Below are positions 37,331-47,000 of a stretch of DNA of 64,000 nucleotides, in pieces; positions within the stretch are counted from its first letter, which is position 1; each line of letters starts with the position of its first letter. Origin of the DNA: Laspinema sp. D2d (GTDB taxonomy: Bacteria > Cyanobacteriota > Cyanobacteriia > Cyanobacteriales > Laspinemataceae); NCBI RefSeq assembly GCF_025370755.1, contig NZ_JAMXFC010000030.1, forward strand, positions 1 to 64,000, given 5' to 3'. A model generated the notes under the pieces. The model made no database searches. It was not told where the DNA came from and saw nothing but the letters and a program-made list of their open reading frames with translations. The translations under genes were made by a program, and so were the position numbers.

Positions 37331-37878
37331 GTCTCGATTAACTCAATGATATCCCGTTGAAGAGGTGCGACGGTCAGTTCTTGTTGGGCCTTGGTAATCA
37401 GGCGTTTGGCGGTGGCGATCGCCTCTTGTTCTGGTTCTACCACCAGTTTAACAATTGCGAACCCTAATGAGTCGTTGGAGTTGTCTAACTCATTGAGATA
37501 AATGCGAGTGACTCGCCCGGATTCCAGGAGTTCTTGAAATTGGTGGCGTTGTTCTCGTTCCTGGGTGCGACTGGGATAAATGATGACGACACGCCAAGGA
37601 GAGCGGGGTTGGTATTGACGCAGGTAGAGAAAAAGTTCGGCAAAAATCCGTGAATAAAAGGTTTCATCGGCTTGAAATTGGACTTCGGCGAGGTAGAAAG
37701 GTTGGTCAGGTTTATCGGTTTTTGGAAGAAATAACCCGTCCAAACGAAACGCTAATTGTTTAACTTCAACGGAGGTAAATTGATAGTCTTCAGCATTCCC
37801 AGGGGAACTGCGAATGAGTTCAAAAAAGCTGCGGGGATATTGTTGAAAGATGCGATAAAAAATGCTATCGGTTTTCAC
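37054..37878 (-). CDS. DUF2887/Rpn-type putative PD-(D/E)XK nuclease
   Basis: 274 residues, of the family annotated as Rpn-type recombination-promoting nuclease/putative transposase (DUF2887 in cyanobacteria). The nuclease-like core shows FRLDGLFLP followed by FYLAEVQFQ, fitting the D...E-x-Q signature of this fold. The middle is helical. The C-terminus has a charged REEG repeat and a helix-turn-helix-like end (LANRGESLEEIAQLSDLPISVVQEIL). Such genes are abundant and variable in cyanobacteria. Function in vivo unknown. Confidence 0.8.
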   Translation of the reverse strand: MKTDSIFYRIFQQYPRSFFELIRSSPGNAEDYQFTSVEVKQLAFRLDGLFLPKTDKPDQPFYLAEVQFQADETFYSRIFAELFLYLRQYQPRSPWRVVIIYPSRTQEREQRHQFQELLESGRVTRIYLNELDNSNDSLGFAIVKLVVEPEQEAIATAKRLITKAQQELTVAPLQRDIIELIETIIVYKLPQASREEIAKMLGLTDLKQTRFYQEAFVEGREEGREEGREEGSQKAKREFVQRLANRGESLEEIAQLSDLPISVVQEILDSLKQS

Positions 37879-38000
37879 GAGCTATTTCTTAAGATTATTC
37901 AAGCTCACCTAGCTGCGGGTCTTTAATAGATGAGCCGCACAGGAAGATTTCTAGCTTTTGCTTTGTCTTTTGGGAGGTAAAAAGAAGAACTAGAGGAGGG

Positions 38001-38441
38001 TTATTTCAGCCGGGGAGATTGGACAATCCAGGAATAGAGGGGATGAGATGAACCCTGCTGGCGAATCCGGAGGAGTTGTTGTTCTAAGCGCGATCGCTCT
38101 GAGGGTGGCATTCCAAATAAAATGTTACGACTTTGCCAAACTAGGACTGCCACAGTCATGCTCACGGTGAAGGTGAGTCCGATCGCCGGGATGGGATTGT
38201 ACCGCAGACTCAAGGCGTAGCGCAGACTCGCCCAGGTAAAATGGTCAGACAGGAGTCGGATATCGTCTCGCAATGCCCAGAGGCTAAAACTGCCCACCGT
38301 TAGCCACAGCAGGAACACTAACACCCAACGAGCGGCAACGGTGTACTCGTGTAACCGTTGCACTTCTTGCTCGAACCTGGGGTCCTGTGGCAGAGGAACG
38401 GGGTCAAGGGGGCGATCGCTAAATTCGTGATTGTTCTCCAT
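38001..38441 (-). CDS. Hypothetical membrane protein, two helices (146 aa)
   Basis: Function not recognised. Two hydrophobic segments (about 40-58, WVLVFLLWLTVGSFSLWAL, and about 87-104, AIGLTFTVSMTVAVLVW) lie between a soluble N-terminus and a basic C-terminal tail (SERSRLEQQLLRIRQQG). It lies 74 bases downstream of secF on the same strand and could be the last gene of the pdhB-secD-secF transcript. Confidence 0.65.
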   Translation of the reverse strand: MENNHEFSDRPLDPVPLPQDPRFEQEVQRLHEYTVAARWVLVFLLWLTVGSFSLWALRDDIRLLSDHFTWASLRYALSLRYNPIPAIGLTFTVSMTVAVLVWQSRNILFGMPPSERSRLEQQLLRIRQQGSSHPLYSWIVQSPRLK

Positions 38442-38515
38442 CAGAGCAATCTCAATCGATAGAAGCTCACTTCAACCTCCCTAAATCCAGAAGAACGACG
38501 CCGCATTAACCCTGA

Positions 38516-39523
38516 CTAACTCTCATTGGAGTCTGGAGAGGCATCCCCAGGGGTGGGACCCTCGGGAACCGGAGATATTCCTGTTCCATTCCGTTCTCGC
38601 CACCAGGCTAACAAACTACTCGCTAAAAAGAGACTGGAATACACACCGGCCAAAAATCCCACAATTAAGGCGAGGGCAAAGGATTTTAGGGTTTCCCCGC
38701 CAAACAGGAAAATCCCGACCAAGGGTAACATTGTGGTAGCTGTGGTATTAATTGATCGCCCGAGGGTTTGATTCACCGCATCATCGACGATTTCATCAAT
38801 GGGGCGATTGAACTTATCCTGAGCGAGGGTTTCGCGGATGCGATCGTAAATCACCACGGTATCATTCACCGAGAACCCGATAATGGTGAGCAACGCCACA
38901 ATAAATAAGCTATCCACTTCTAACCCTAAAACCAGTCCCAGAATCGAGAAAATCCCCACAGTGATTAAGACATCATGGAACAAAGCCACGATCGCAAACA
39001 GGGCATAATCGAACTGGAACCGGAAACTGAGATAGACAATAATTCCCGCAAACGAGACAATTAGTGCCAAGAGTCCTTGGGTAAACAATTGACGCCCCAG
39101 AGTTGGACCCACGGTATCAATTTGACTCTTTTCTGGATCAAAACTGCCCACTTCTTCCGTTAAAGAATTGACCAGTTGAGTGCGTTGGTCCACATCCAGA
39201 GTTGAGGTGCGAATGGATAACGCCTGCTGTTTCTCACCCACGACTTGAATGCTACTGCTGCCCAATCCTTGGGTGGAAAGAATCGATCGCACCTGACCCG
39301 CTTCAATCGGGCGATCGCAATTGTTGGGAACTGAACAATCGAGTTCCAACTGCAACCGAGTCCCCCCCACAAAATCCAGACTCGGACGCAAGGGTGCTCC
39401 CAACTGTTGCCAGGAAATCACCATCGAAATCAACCCAGCCACCACAACCGCTGCGGATAATGTCCACCACAATTGGCGCTGTTTGTTAACGTTTAATTTC
39501 ATCGAATCTGCCTCTGGTAACAC
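38516..39523 (-). CDS. secF: Protein translocase subunit SecF
   Basis: 335 residues, six helices, RND-like fold. With SecD it uses the proton gradient to pull exported proteins across the membrane. Periplasmic P1 region with [16 protein letters not shown]; helix segments contain [17 protein letters not shown] and [39 protein letters not shown]. The start is 6 bases after the secD stop, so the two are translationally coupled. Confidence 0.96.
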   Translation of the reverse strand: MLPEADSMKLNVNKQRQLWWTLSAAVVVAGLISMVISWQQLGAPLRPSLDFVGGTRLQLELDCSVPNNCDRPIEAGQVRSILSTQGLGSSSIQVVGEKQQALSIRTSTLDVDQRTQLVNSLTEEVGSFDPEKSQIDTVGPTLGRQLFTQGLLALIVSFAGIIVYLSFRFQFDYALFAIVALFHDVLITVGIFSILGLVLGLEVDSLFIVALLTIIGFSVNDTVVIYDRIRETLAQDKFNRPIDEIVDDAVNQTLGRSINTTATTMLPLVGIFLFGGETLKSFALALIVGFLAGVYSSLFLASSLLAWWRERNGTGISPVPEGPTPGDASPDSNES

Positions 39524-39529
39524 ATCCCC

Positions 39530-40948
39530 CTAAACTTTCCTAACATTTTGAAGGTTGGGACAAAATAGTTCGGGCTTGCGAAGGTTATCAACACTAATCG
39601 CTAAAAACATTAACGTGCGACTGCAAGTAATGGCGCTAAACATACTCACCGCCACCCCAATTCCCAGGGTCAATGCGAACCCTTTCACCAAACCTGCACC
39701 CAGCCAAAACAACGCAGCACAGGCAATCAGCGTGGTGACATTGCTATCCAAAATGCTCGAAAAAGCGCGGTAAAACCCCGACTCTACAGACCGATATAAA
39801 CTCTTACCCGCCCGTAATTCTTCCCGGGTCCGTTCAAAAATCAGTACATTAGCATCCACCGCCATCCCAATACTGAGAATAAATCCGGCAATCCCCGGTA
39901 GGGTCAAGGTCACCCCTAACAGGGAGAAACTGGCTAAGGTCAGAAGGGCATAGATGATCAAGGACAGATCGGCAATCACACCGGGTAAGCGGTAATAGGC
40001 CACCATAAAAATCAGGACCAACACCAGGCCCCCGATTCCGGCGTAGATACTTCTAACAATACTATCGCGCCCCAGGGTTGCTCCAACCGTGCGATTTTCT
40101 ACAATTTCTACGGGCACCGGTAACGCGCCACCGCGCAATTGAACCGCGAGGTCATTCGCCTGCTGCACCTCAAAACTGCCTTGAATGACTGCACGTCCGC
40201 CAGTAATCCCGGTGGTGGCAAATTCTGCCGGGACCGTGGGAGAACTAATCAGTTTTTCATCGAGAAAAATCCCGAGAGTCCGTCCAGTTCCGGCCAGGTT
40301 TTTGGTGAGTTGGGCGAAGAGTTCTCCCCCTTCGTTATCGAACACCAGACCCACGTTCCAGGCCCCCACCCCACCTTGCGCCGGTTCGGGATAGGCGTCT
40401 TCCAGGTTAGAGCCTGTGAGGGGGGTTTTTTCATAGAGTCGGAGATTGAGTGCCTGAATTTCTTCACGCTTGCGATCGAACTCAGCTTGCTTTTCAGCAA
40501 TTTGTCCCTGTTCTCCTGACTCTTGTAAACTGCCCAATTCTACGGCAATTTGAGTGGCTTCTTGCATCCGCACGTCCAGTTCTGCCCGGACTTCGGGATT
40601 CGAGGTTTCCTCGCGAAACTCCAAGACTGCTGTTCCCCCAAGCACACGCTCGGCTTGGGCGGGATCGCTGACCCCCGGGAGTTGGACAAGAATCTGATCG
40701 GTCCCGACGGACTGAACAATCGGTTCAGATACCCCAAGGGCATCAACCCGGTTTCTGACTACGCTCTGTACAGCTTCCATCACGGCGGAGGTAATTTGCG
40801 GGACCTCGGGTGAGGGTCGCACCAGAAGGGTGAGTTGGGAACCCCCCTGAAGATCCAATCCCAACCGGAAGGGGACATTCACCAACGCAACGATCGCGGC
40901 AATAACCAGAACCAGAATTAAAGCCAATAATGAACGGTTTTTTTGCAT
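39530..40948 (-). CDS. secD: Protein translocase subunit SecD
   Basis: 472 residues, somewhat shorter in the periplasmic domain than E. coli SecD but normal for cyanobacteria. First helix at about 6-24 ([19 protein letters not shown]), then [17 protein letters not shown], the large periplasmic head with [15 protein letters not shown] and [25 protein letters not shown], and five C-terminal helices including [21 protein letters not shown], where the Asp is the conserved proton-relay site. Lies between pdhB and secF, an arrangement also seen in other cyanobacteria. Confidence 0.96.
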   Translation of the reverse strand: MQKNRSLLALILVLVIAAIVALVNVPFRLGLDLQGGSQLTLLVRPSPEVPQITSAVMEAVQSVVRNRVDALGVSEPIVQSVGTDQILVQLPGVSDPAQAERVLGGTAVLEFREETSNPEVRAELDVRMQEATQIAVELGSLQESGEQGQIAEKQAEFDRKREEIQALNLRLYEKTPLTGSNLEDAYPEPAQGGVGAWNVGLVFDNEGGELFAQLTKNLAGTGRTLGIFLDEKLISSPTVPAEFATTGITGGRAVIQGSFEVQQANDLAVQLRGGALPVPVEIVENRTVGATLGRDSIVRSIYAGIGGLVLVLIFMVAYYRLPGVIADLSLIIYALLTLASFSLLGVTLTLPGIAGFILSIGMAVDANVLIFERTREELRAGKSLYRSVESGFYRAFSSILDSNVTTLIACAALFWLGAGLVKGFALTLGIGVAVSMFSAITCSRTLMFLAISVDNLRKPELFCPNLQNVRKV

Positions 40949-40970
40949 GACTTTACCTGTTTCTAGAGGG

Positions 40971-41031
40971 TTGAGAATTGAGTTTTAAGTGGAAAATTTA
41001 GACAATTTCACTCAAAACTCAAAACTCAGAT
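40971..41031. repeat. Inverted repeat between pdhB and secD
   Basis: The left arm contains TTGAGTTTTAAGTG and the right arm CACTCAAAACTCAA, with an extra AACTC/GAATTGAG unit on each side. Simple-sequence arms of about 20 bases enclose an 18-base loop. It is transcribed within the operon and could form an mRNA hairpin. Similar in style to the element at 62402-62540. Confidence 0.7.
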
Positions 41032-41043
41032 TTCAACACTGTC

Positions 41044-42030
41044 TTATATTTTTAGACCGACCATTTTTTGCACCGCTTCGACAATTTGCGGCGGCTGCAC
41101 GATGGTTAGTCGCTCTAAGGTTCCATTGTAGGGCGTGGGAATATCCTGTGACGAAAGTCTCAGCACAGGTGCATCCAGCTCATCAAAGAACCGATCATTA
41201 ATTGAAGCAATAATTTCAGCCCCAATTCCCCCGGTTTTCATTGCTTCCTCTACCACAATGACCCGATGGGTTTTGCGAATCGATTCGCCAATGGTTTCTA
41301 AGTCAAGGGGTTTGAGGGAAATTAAGTCAATGACTTCGGGATCAAACCCGTCTTTGACAATCTGCGGCACCGCTTGCAGAACGTGATGACGCATCCGTGA
41401 ATAGGTCAAAATCGTGACATCTTTGCCCCGTCGGACCACTTCTGCTTTATCTAGGGGGACCAGATATTCTTCCGAGGGCAGGTCTTCTTTCAAATTATAA
41501 AGAAGGACGTGCTCGAAAAATAGCACGGGGTTATTGTCACGGATGGCGCTTTTAAGCAATCCTTTGGCGTTGTACGGGGTGGAACAAGCCACCATTTTTA
41601 AGCCAGGAACGGCTTGAAAATAGGTTTCTAAGCGCTGGGAATGTTCGGCACCCAGTTGTCGTCCAACCCCACCGGGACCGCGAATCACCATCGGCATTGT
41701 AAAGTTGCCACCGGAGGTATAGCGCAGCATGGCATTGTTGGCGATTTGGTTGAAGGCGAGGAGCAAAAAGCCCATGTTCATGCCTTCAATAATCGGGCGC
41801 AATCCCGTCATAGCAGCACCAACCGCCATCCCGGTAAAGCTATTTTCCGCGATCGGGGTGTCGAGTACCCGCAGTTCGCCATATTTTTCGTACAGGTCCT
41901 TGGTGACTTTGTAGGATCCGCCATATTGACCGACATCTTCACCGAGGACGAATACCGTAGGGTCGCGGGCCATTTCTTCGTCAATGGCGGCTTTGAGCGC
42001 GTTGAAGAAAAGGGTTTCTGCCATCTTCAA
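41044..42030 (-). CDS. pdhB: Pyruvate dehydrogenase E1 beta subunit
   Basis: 328 residues, full length. E1 alpha2beta2 decarboxylates pyruvate with thiamine diphosphate and passes the acetyl unit to lipoyl-E2. Recognised by [63 protein letters not shown] and [18 protein letters not shown], and by the C-terminal [12 protein letters not shown] and [14 protein letters not shown] segments. First gene of pdhB-secD-secF; the E1 alpha gene is elsewhere. Confidence 0.96.
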   Translation of the reverse strand: MKMAETLFFNALKAAIDEEMARDPTVFVLGEDVGQYGGSYKVTKDLYEKYGELRVLDTPIAENSFTGMAVGAAMTGLRPIIEGMNMGFLLLAFNQIANNAMLRYTSGGNFTMPMVIRGPGGVGRQLGAEHSQRLETYFQAVPGLKMVACSTPYNAKGLLKSAIRDNNPVLFFEHVLLYNLKEDLPSEEYLVPLDKAEVVRRGKDVTILTYSRMRHHVLQAVPQIVKDGFDPEVIDLISLKPLDLETIGESIRKTHRVIVVEEAMKTGGIGAEIIASINDRFFDELDAPVLRLSSQDIPTPYNGTLERLTIVQPPQIVEAVQKMVGLKI

Positions 42031-42200
42031 GGTGGGTAATGGGACAAGCTTTTATCTTATACCATTGCATTTTCCAGACGCTAGAGATTTTAAAGCATCG
42101 GTAGAGTTTTAGATTCTAGGCGCTGGGTACGGGATTCAGGGGGTTGGACATCCGAAAAAACTGGGACCCTGCCTGCTACTGGACGAAGGCTCTAGGGACC

Positions 42201-42269
42201 AGAAACCCGGGTTAGGCCCCTATTTTGTGATGAGGGGCTAGAAATTTTTGGGCATAACCCGGATTTCTA
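42201..42269. repeat. AGAAACCCGG palindromic element
   Basis: AGAAACCCGGGTTA and TAACCCGGATTTCT form the outer arms; TAGGCCCCT/AGGGGCTA the inner stem. It lies in the divergent pdhB/tldD spacer. Related elements: 43760-43827 and 53741-53815. The remaining part of 42031-42354 holds the two divergent promoters; nothing else is recognised. Confidence 0.75.
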
Positions 42270-42354
42270 ATCGTTGGGGTATCAGCGTCCTAGTTTGGCA
42301 CATTAGACTGGAAGTAAGAAAGATTGCAAGTTGTCAAATCGGGAAAGTTAGCGC

Positions 42355-43734
42355 GTGAATCATTCAATGCAGGATCGGTTACTCTCGGCGATCGCCCCTT
42401 ACCGCGATCGCGTCGATTATTTAGAAATTCGCATGGAACAAAGCGAATCTACGGCGATCGCGTTTCGTGGCGATCGCCTGGATGCGGTGAATCGGAATTT
42501 TTCCCTCGCCGGTGGGGTCCGCGCCTGTCATAAGGGGGGTTGGAGTTTCGTGACGTTTAATGGATTAGATGAGTTGGGCGATCGCTTGGAAGAAGCGATT
42601 TCCCAAGCTAAATTAATCGGTTCAGAAACCACGCAACTAGCGGATATTAAACCGATTCAGGATTATGTCGCCGAGTCCTTACTTCGGGACCCTCGGGGGG
42701 TCTCGTTGGAAGAAAAACGGCAAATGGTGGAAACTTATAATCAGCTTTTGCTGGATTTTGACCCGAGGATTCAAACCACCAGTTCCAGTTATCGCGATCG
42801 CTTTGGCATTACTTATTTTGTTAATTCTACCGGGACCTGTATTGCTCAAGAACGCCTGGATGTTTCCGGCGGTTTTGGGGCGATCGCCCGGGGGGAAGGC
42901 GGGTTGGTGCGCCAAGGGTATGAATCAGTCCATTCGCGATCGGATTATGATGCATTCACCGGCATTGAAAATCGCGTTCGGGGGGCCGCAGAACGGGCAA
43001 TTCGCCAATTAGAAGCCAAATCTGTTAAAGGCGGTCAATATACCGTGGTCCTTGACCCTTATCTCGCTGGGGTCTTCATTCATGAAGCATTCGGTCATTT
43101 GTCTGAGGCGGATTTTGTTTATGAAAATCCTCAAATGCAAGAAGTGCTACAACTCGGTAAACCCTTGGGAATTTCCCAATTAAATGTCGTGGATGATGCG
43201 ACGATTCCCAACCTACCAGGTTCGATGAAATATGATGATGAAGGGGTTGAGGGTCAACGTAAATATTTAATCAAAGATGGCGTTTTGACTCAGCGTTTAC
43301 ATAGCCGAGAAACGGCTGGCAAAATGCACGAAACCCCAACAGGAAATGCTCGCGCCCTGAGTGCTACTTATGCGCCGATTGTGCGGATGACTAATACGGC
43401 AATTGAAGCGGGAGATTGCTCCTTTGAAGATATGATTGCTCCTATCGATGAAGGGGTTTATGCAGTCCGGATGTTAGGGGGTCAAACCAATGGGGAAATG
43501 TTTACTTTTGCCGCAGCAGAAGGGTACATGATTCGCGATGGCAAAATTGCGGAACCTGTGAGTGATGTGACGCTTTCGGGGAATGTGTTCCAAACTTTGA
43601 AGGATATTCAGGCGATCGGTTCTGATTCGGTTTATCTGAATGGGGGATGTGGTAAAGGTGGACAATCCCCGTTACCCGTTAGTGTTGGCGGACCCCACAT
43701 TTCTATTCAAAATGTTGTGGTTGGTGGACGATAA
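42355..43734 (+). CDS. tldD: Metalloprotease TldD
   Basis: 459 residues. Zinc-binding subunit of the TldD/PmbA protease, with the motif HEAFGH at 243-248 in VFIHEAFGHLSEADFVY. Other marks: GTCIAQERLDVSGGFGAIARGEGG, MHETPTGNARALSATYAPIVRMTNT and the C-terminal GGCGKGGQSPLPVSVGGPH. The start is GTG at 42355; an ATG four codons later is also possible, and neither has a strong ribosome binding site. Transcribed divergently from pdhB. Its PmbA partner is at 23416-24828. Confidence 0.94.
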   Translation: MNHSMQDRLLSAIAPYRDRVDYLEIRMEQSESTAIAFRGDRLDAVNRNFSLAGGVRACHKGGWSFVTFNGLDELGDRLEEAISQAKLIGSETTQLADIKPIQDYVAESLLRDPRGVSLEEKRQMVETYNQLLLDFDPRIQTTSSSYRDRFGITYFVNSTGTCIAQERLDVSGGFGAIARGEGGLVRQGYESVHSRSDYDAFTGIENRVRGAAERAIRQLEAKSVKGGQYTVVLDPYLAGVFIHEAFGHLSEADFVYENPQMQEVLQLGKPLGISQLNVVDDATIPNLPGSMKYDDEGVEGQRKYLIKDGVLTQRLHSRETAGKMHETPTGNARALSATYAPIVRMTNTAIEAGDCSFEDMIAPIDEGVYAVRMLGGQTNGEMFTFAAAEGYMIRDGKIAEPVSDVTLSGNVFQTLKDIQAIGSDSVYLNGGCGKGGQSPLPVSVGGPHISIQNVVVGGR

Positions 43735-43759
43735 TTCTCCATCCTCGATACAAGCAACC

Positions 43760-43827
43760 GAAACCGGGTTTCTTAACCAACTTTTGGCAATCTCCCCGAA
43801 TTGGGGCAAGAAACCCGGTTTCTAACC
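43760..43827. repeat. AGAAACCCGG palindromic element
   Basis: AAACCGGGTTTCTT and AAGAAACCCGGTTT as inverted arms around a 30-base middle (CCCCGAATTGGGG). Located just after tldD. Each arm is itself a near-palindrome, as in the copies at 42201 and 53741. Confidence 0.8.
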
Positions 43828-43866
43828 TCGGCTGCATGATAGAGTCTGTCGGAAAGTATTCAAAGT

Positions 43867-43929
43867 AAATTTACACAAAATTGAGGGTGTCGCTATGGGG
43901 TGCGATCGCCCTCAATTTTGTGTAAATTT
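43867..43929 (+). other. Perfect 21-bp inverted repeat, possible strong terminator
   Basis: The left arm 43867-43887 starts AAATTTACACAAAATTG; its exact reverse complement occupies 43909-43929, with a 21-base loop containing TGCGATCG. It is followed by TTATAAATTT. It lies between tldD and the large RTX-type gene, both on the + strand, so it may end tldD transcription, but the perfect arms are longer than typical terminators. The rest of 43735-44087 shows no gene. Confidence 0.75.
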
Positions 43930-44087
43930 TTATAAATTTGAGGCAAGCTGCTCCCACATTTTTCAAAAATTATGCTTTCATTTCTTAAATGACTACCCTT
44001 GAGTTAAAAACCCGGTGACTATCACAAAAGTGAATAAAGTACCCTTAATTATCGCCTAACCCATAATTAATGATTGGGAGAACTCTC

Positions 44088-47000
44088 ATGATAGAAACTT
44101 TAGCAAAATTTGGTTTTAAACAGTCTTCGATTCATACCGTCGTTTTAATTGATTCGGGAGTACCGGAATGGGAAACTTTGGTTGTGGGTACTGTCCCCGG
44201 AACAGAGGCGATCGCCCTGGGAACCAAACAAGACGGAATTGAGCAGATTTCCGCTATTTTAGCCGAAAGAAAGGGATTACATACCCTCCATATTGTCTCT
44301 CATGGTAGCACTGCTAGTCTGCAATTGGGCAACGGGTATCTCACTTTAGAAAACATCAGTTGTTATGCCAACTTGTTGCAGCAGTGGAGTGAAGCTTTTT
44401 CCCCGGATGTCTCTCCCTCCCTACTCCTTTATGGGTGCGAAGTGGCAGCAGGCGATCGGGGACAACAATTCATCCAAAAACTCAGCCAATTAACCAGGAT
44501 AACGGTTGCCGCTTCTCATAGCAAAACCGGCAGTAGGACCCTAGGGGGAAATTGGGACTTTGAAGTAAAAACCGGGGAAATCGAGAATGTTTTACCTTTT
44601 AATTTAGATACTATAACACATTATAATTCCGTATTGGCAACGTTCACGGTTACCAACACGAATGATAGTGGAGGGGGTTCTTTCCGACAAGCCATTTTAG
44701 ATGCGAATACAAATCCAGAAGTTGATACTATTGCGTTTAATATCGCTGGTGATGGGGTGCAAACCATTCAGCCTTTATCAGTTTTACCCATCATTAATGA
44801 TTCGGTGATTATTGATGCCACAACTCAACCTGGATATACGGGAACTCCCCTGATTGAAATTGATGGGATAAATATAGGGGGATTAGATAGGGGAGTTTTA
44901 CAAATTACCGCTGGAAATAGCACCGTTCGGGGATTAGTGATTAATCGGGCGGGATTTAGTAATGCTGCTATTGTAATTCGGGAAAATGGCAATAATTTGA
45001 TTGAGAATAATTACCTGGGAACCGATGTCACGGGAACGGGTTTCTTAGAACGTAGCGGTTCAGGTATTTTTATTCGAGACTCAGCTAATAATACAATTCA
45101 AAATAACCTCATTTCGGGAAATAATAATACCTCTTCTGTTGGAATTGATATTGAAGGCAACCGGGCCAGTGGAAACCAAATTTTAGGAAATTTCATCGGA
45201 ACTGATGTCACCGGGACTCAGGATTTAGGGAACTCTGGCAGTGGGATTGTTATTCGCAATGCGCCTAATAATCAGATTGGAGGGACAACTGTCAATGCTC
45301 GAAATATTATTTCAGGTAATGATTTTGATGGAATTCAAATTACTGGGAATGAGGCGAATGATAATCAAATTTTAGGCAATTTTATTGGTACAGATATTAC
45401 GGGGGAAATTTCATTAAGAAATACGTTTAGTGGAATTTTGATATCCGGTGGTTCTAGGAGCCTAATTGGGGGAGATTCCGATTCTGATCGCAATGTTATT
45501 TCCGGTAATGGTACTTCGGGAATTTATATTCGTGAAACTAGCGCATTTAATTCAATATTGGGGAATTACATCGGAACAAATTTGCCAGGAAACGAAGCCG
45601 TACAAAATAGTGGAGATGGACTGCGGATTGAGGGTGCGAATAATAGTATGGGGAATAACTTAATCTCTGGAAATAGAGCAGATGGCATTCTGATAGGCGG
45701 CAATAGTGCTAATAATAATCGAGTGACGGGAAATCTAATCGGGATCGATTTCACGGGGAATGTAGCACTTGCGAATGGTGAAGCGGGGGTTGTGATTGCT
45801 CAAGGTGCAACCGGGAATCGGATTGGAGGTATTACTGAAGGCGATCGCAATATTATTTCCGGTAATCAATCAACGGGTGTTAACATTCAAACTAATTCAA
45901 CCCAAAATCTAATTTTAGGTAATTTTATTGGGACTAACCTCACCGGACGATCTGCCATTGGGAATGGGCAAGGTATAGCTATTTTTTCTCCAGAAAATAC
46001 AATTGGGGGGTTAGAAGCGGGTTCTGGTAATCTGATTTCTGGAAATCGATCCGATGGAATTGAGTTAGGTGGTGCTGCCTCGGATATCCTAATTGCTGGA
46101 AATTCTATCGGCACTGATATTACAGGCACTCTGGCGATCGCCAATGGAGGAGATGGAATTGTTACGGATGCTTTCCCTCAGAATATGACTATTGGTGGGA
46201 CTACCCCAAATGCGCGTAATCTGATTTCAGGAAATAGCGGTAATGGAATTTACCTCGCTTCCAGTAATAACCGAGTATTAGGTAACTTTATAGGCACTCA
46301 AGCTGATGGAATTAGTCCCCTAGGAAATGCGGGAAATGGGGTTGATATTGCTTCCCTGACGGGGAATAATCTCATTGGCGGAACAGCTACGGGAGAGAGT
46401 AATCAGATCGGCTTTAATGGAAGTGCAGGAATTCAAGTTAGTCCGGGCAGTAATAACGGAATTTTATCGAATGCTATATTTTCCAACAGTCGCTTAGGAA
46501 TCGATTTAGCGGGTCCTGCTACTAACTCTGCCGGGACAACAGCAAATGACGAAGGAGATGCGGATACCGGGGCTAATAATCTGCAAAATTTTCCGATTAT
46601 TACTTCAGCGATTTCTAATGGCACAACAACTACAATTTTGGGAACGCTTAACAGCACCCCTAATACTGAATTTCATATAGAGTTTTTCGCGAATCGTACT
46701 TTAGATCCCTCCCGATTTGGCGAAGGAGAAAGATTAATTGGGTTTGTCACTGTCACCACCGATGGCAGCGGTAATGTTAGCTTTACGGAAACCTTGAACC
46801 GTGCCGTTCCTGCCAATGAATTGATTACCGCTACCGCAACTGACCCGAATAATAATACTTCGGAATTTTCTGAGGGTGCAGTGGTGATTTCACCGCGTTT
46901 TACCCTTGAAAATATTACGCTGATTGAAGGAAATTCTCAACAAACGAATGCAACTATTACGGTTACTCTGAATGCCGCACTCAACCAACTGGCTACCGTA

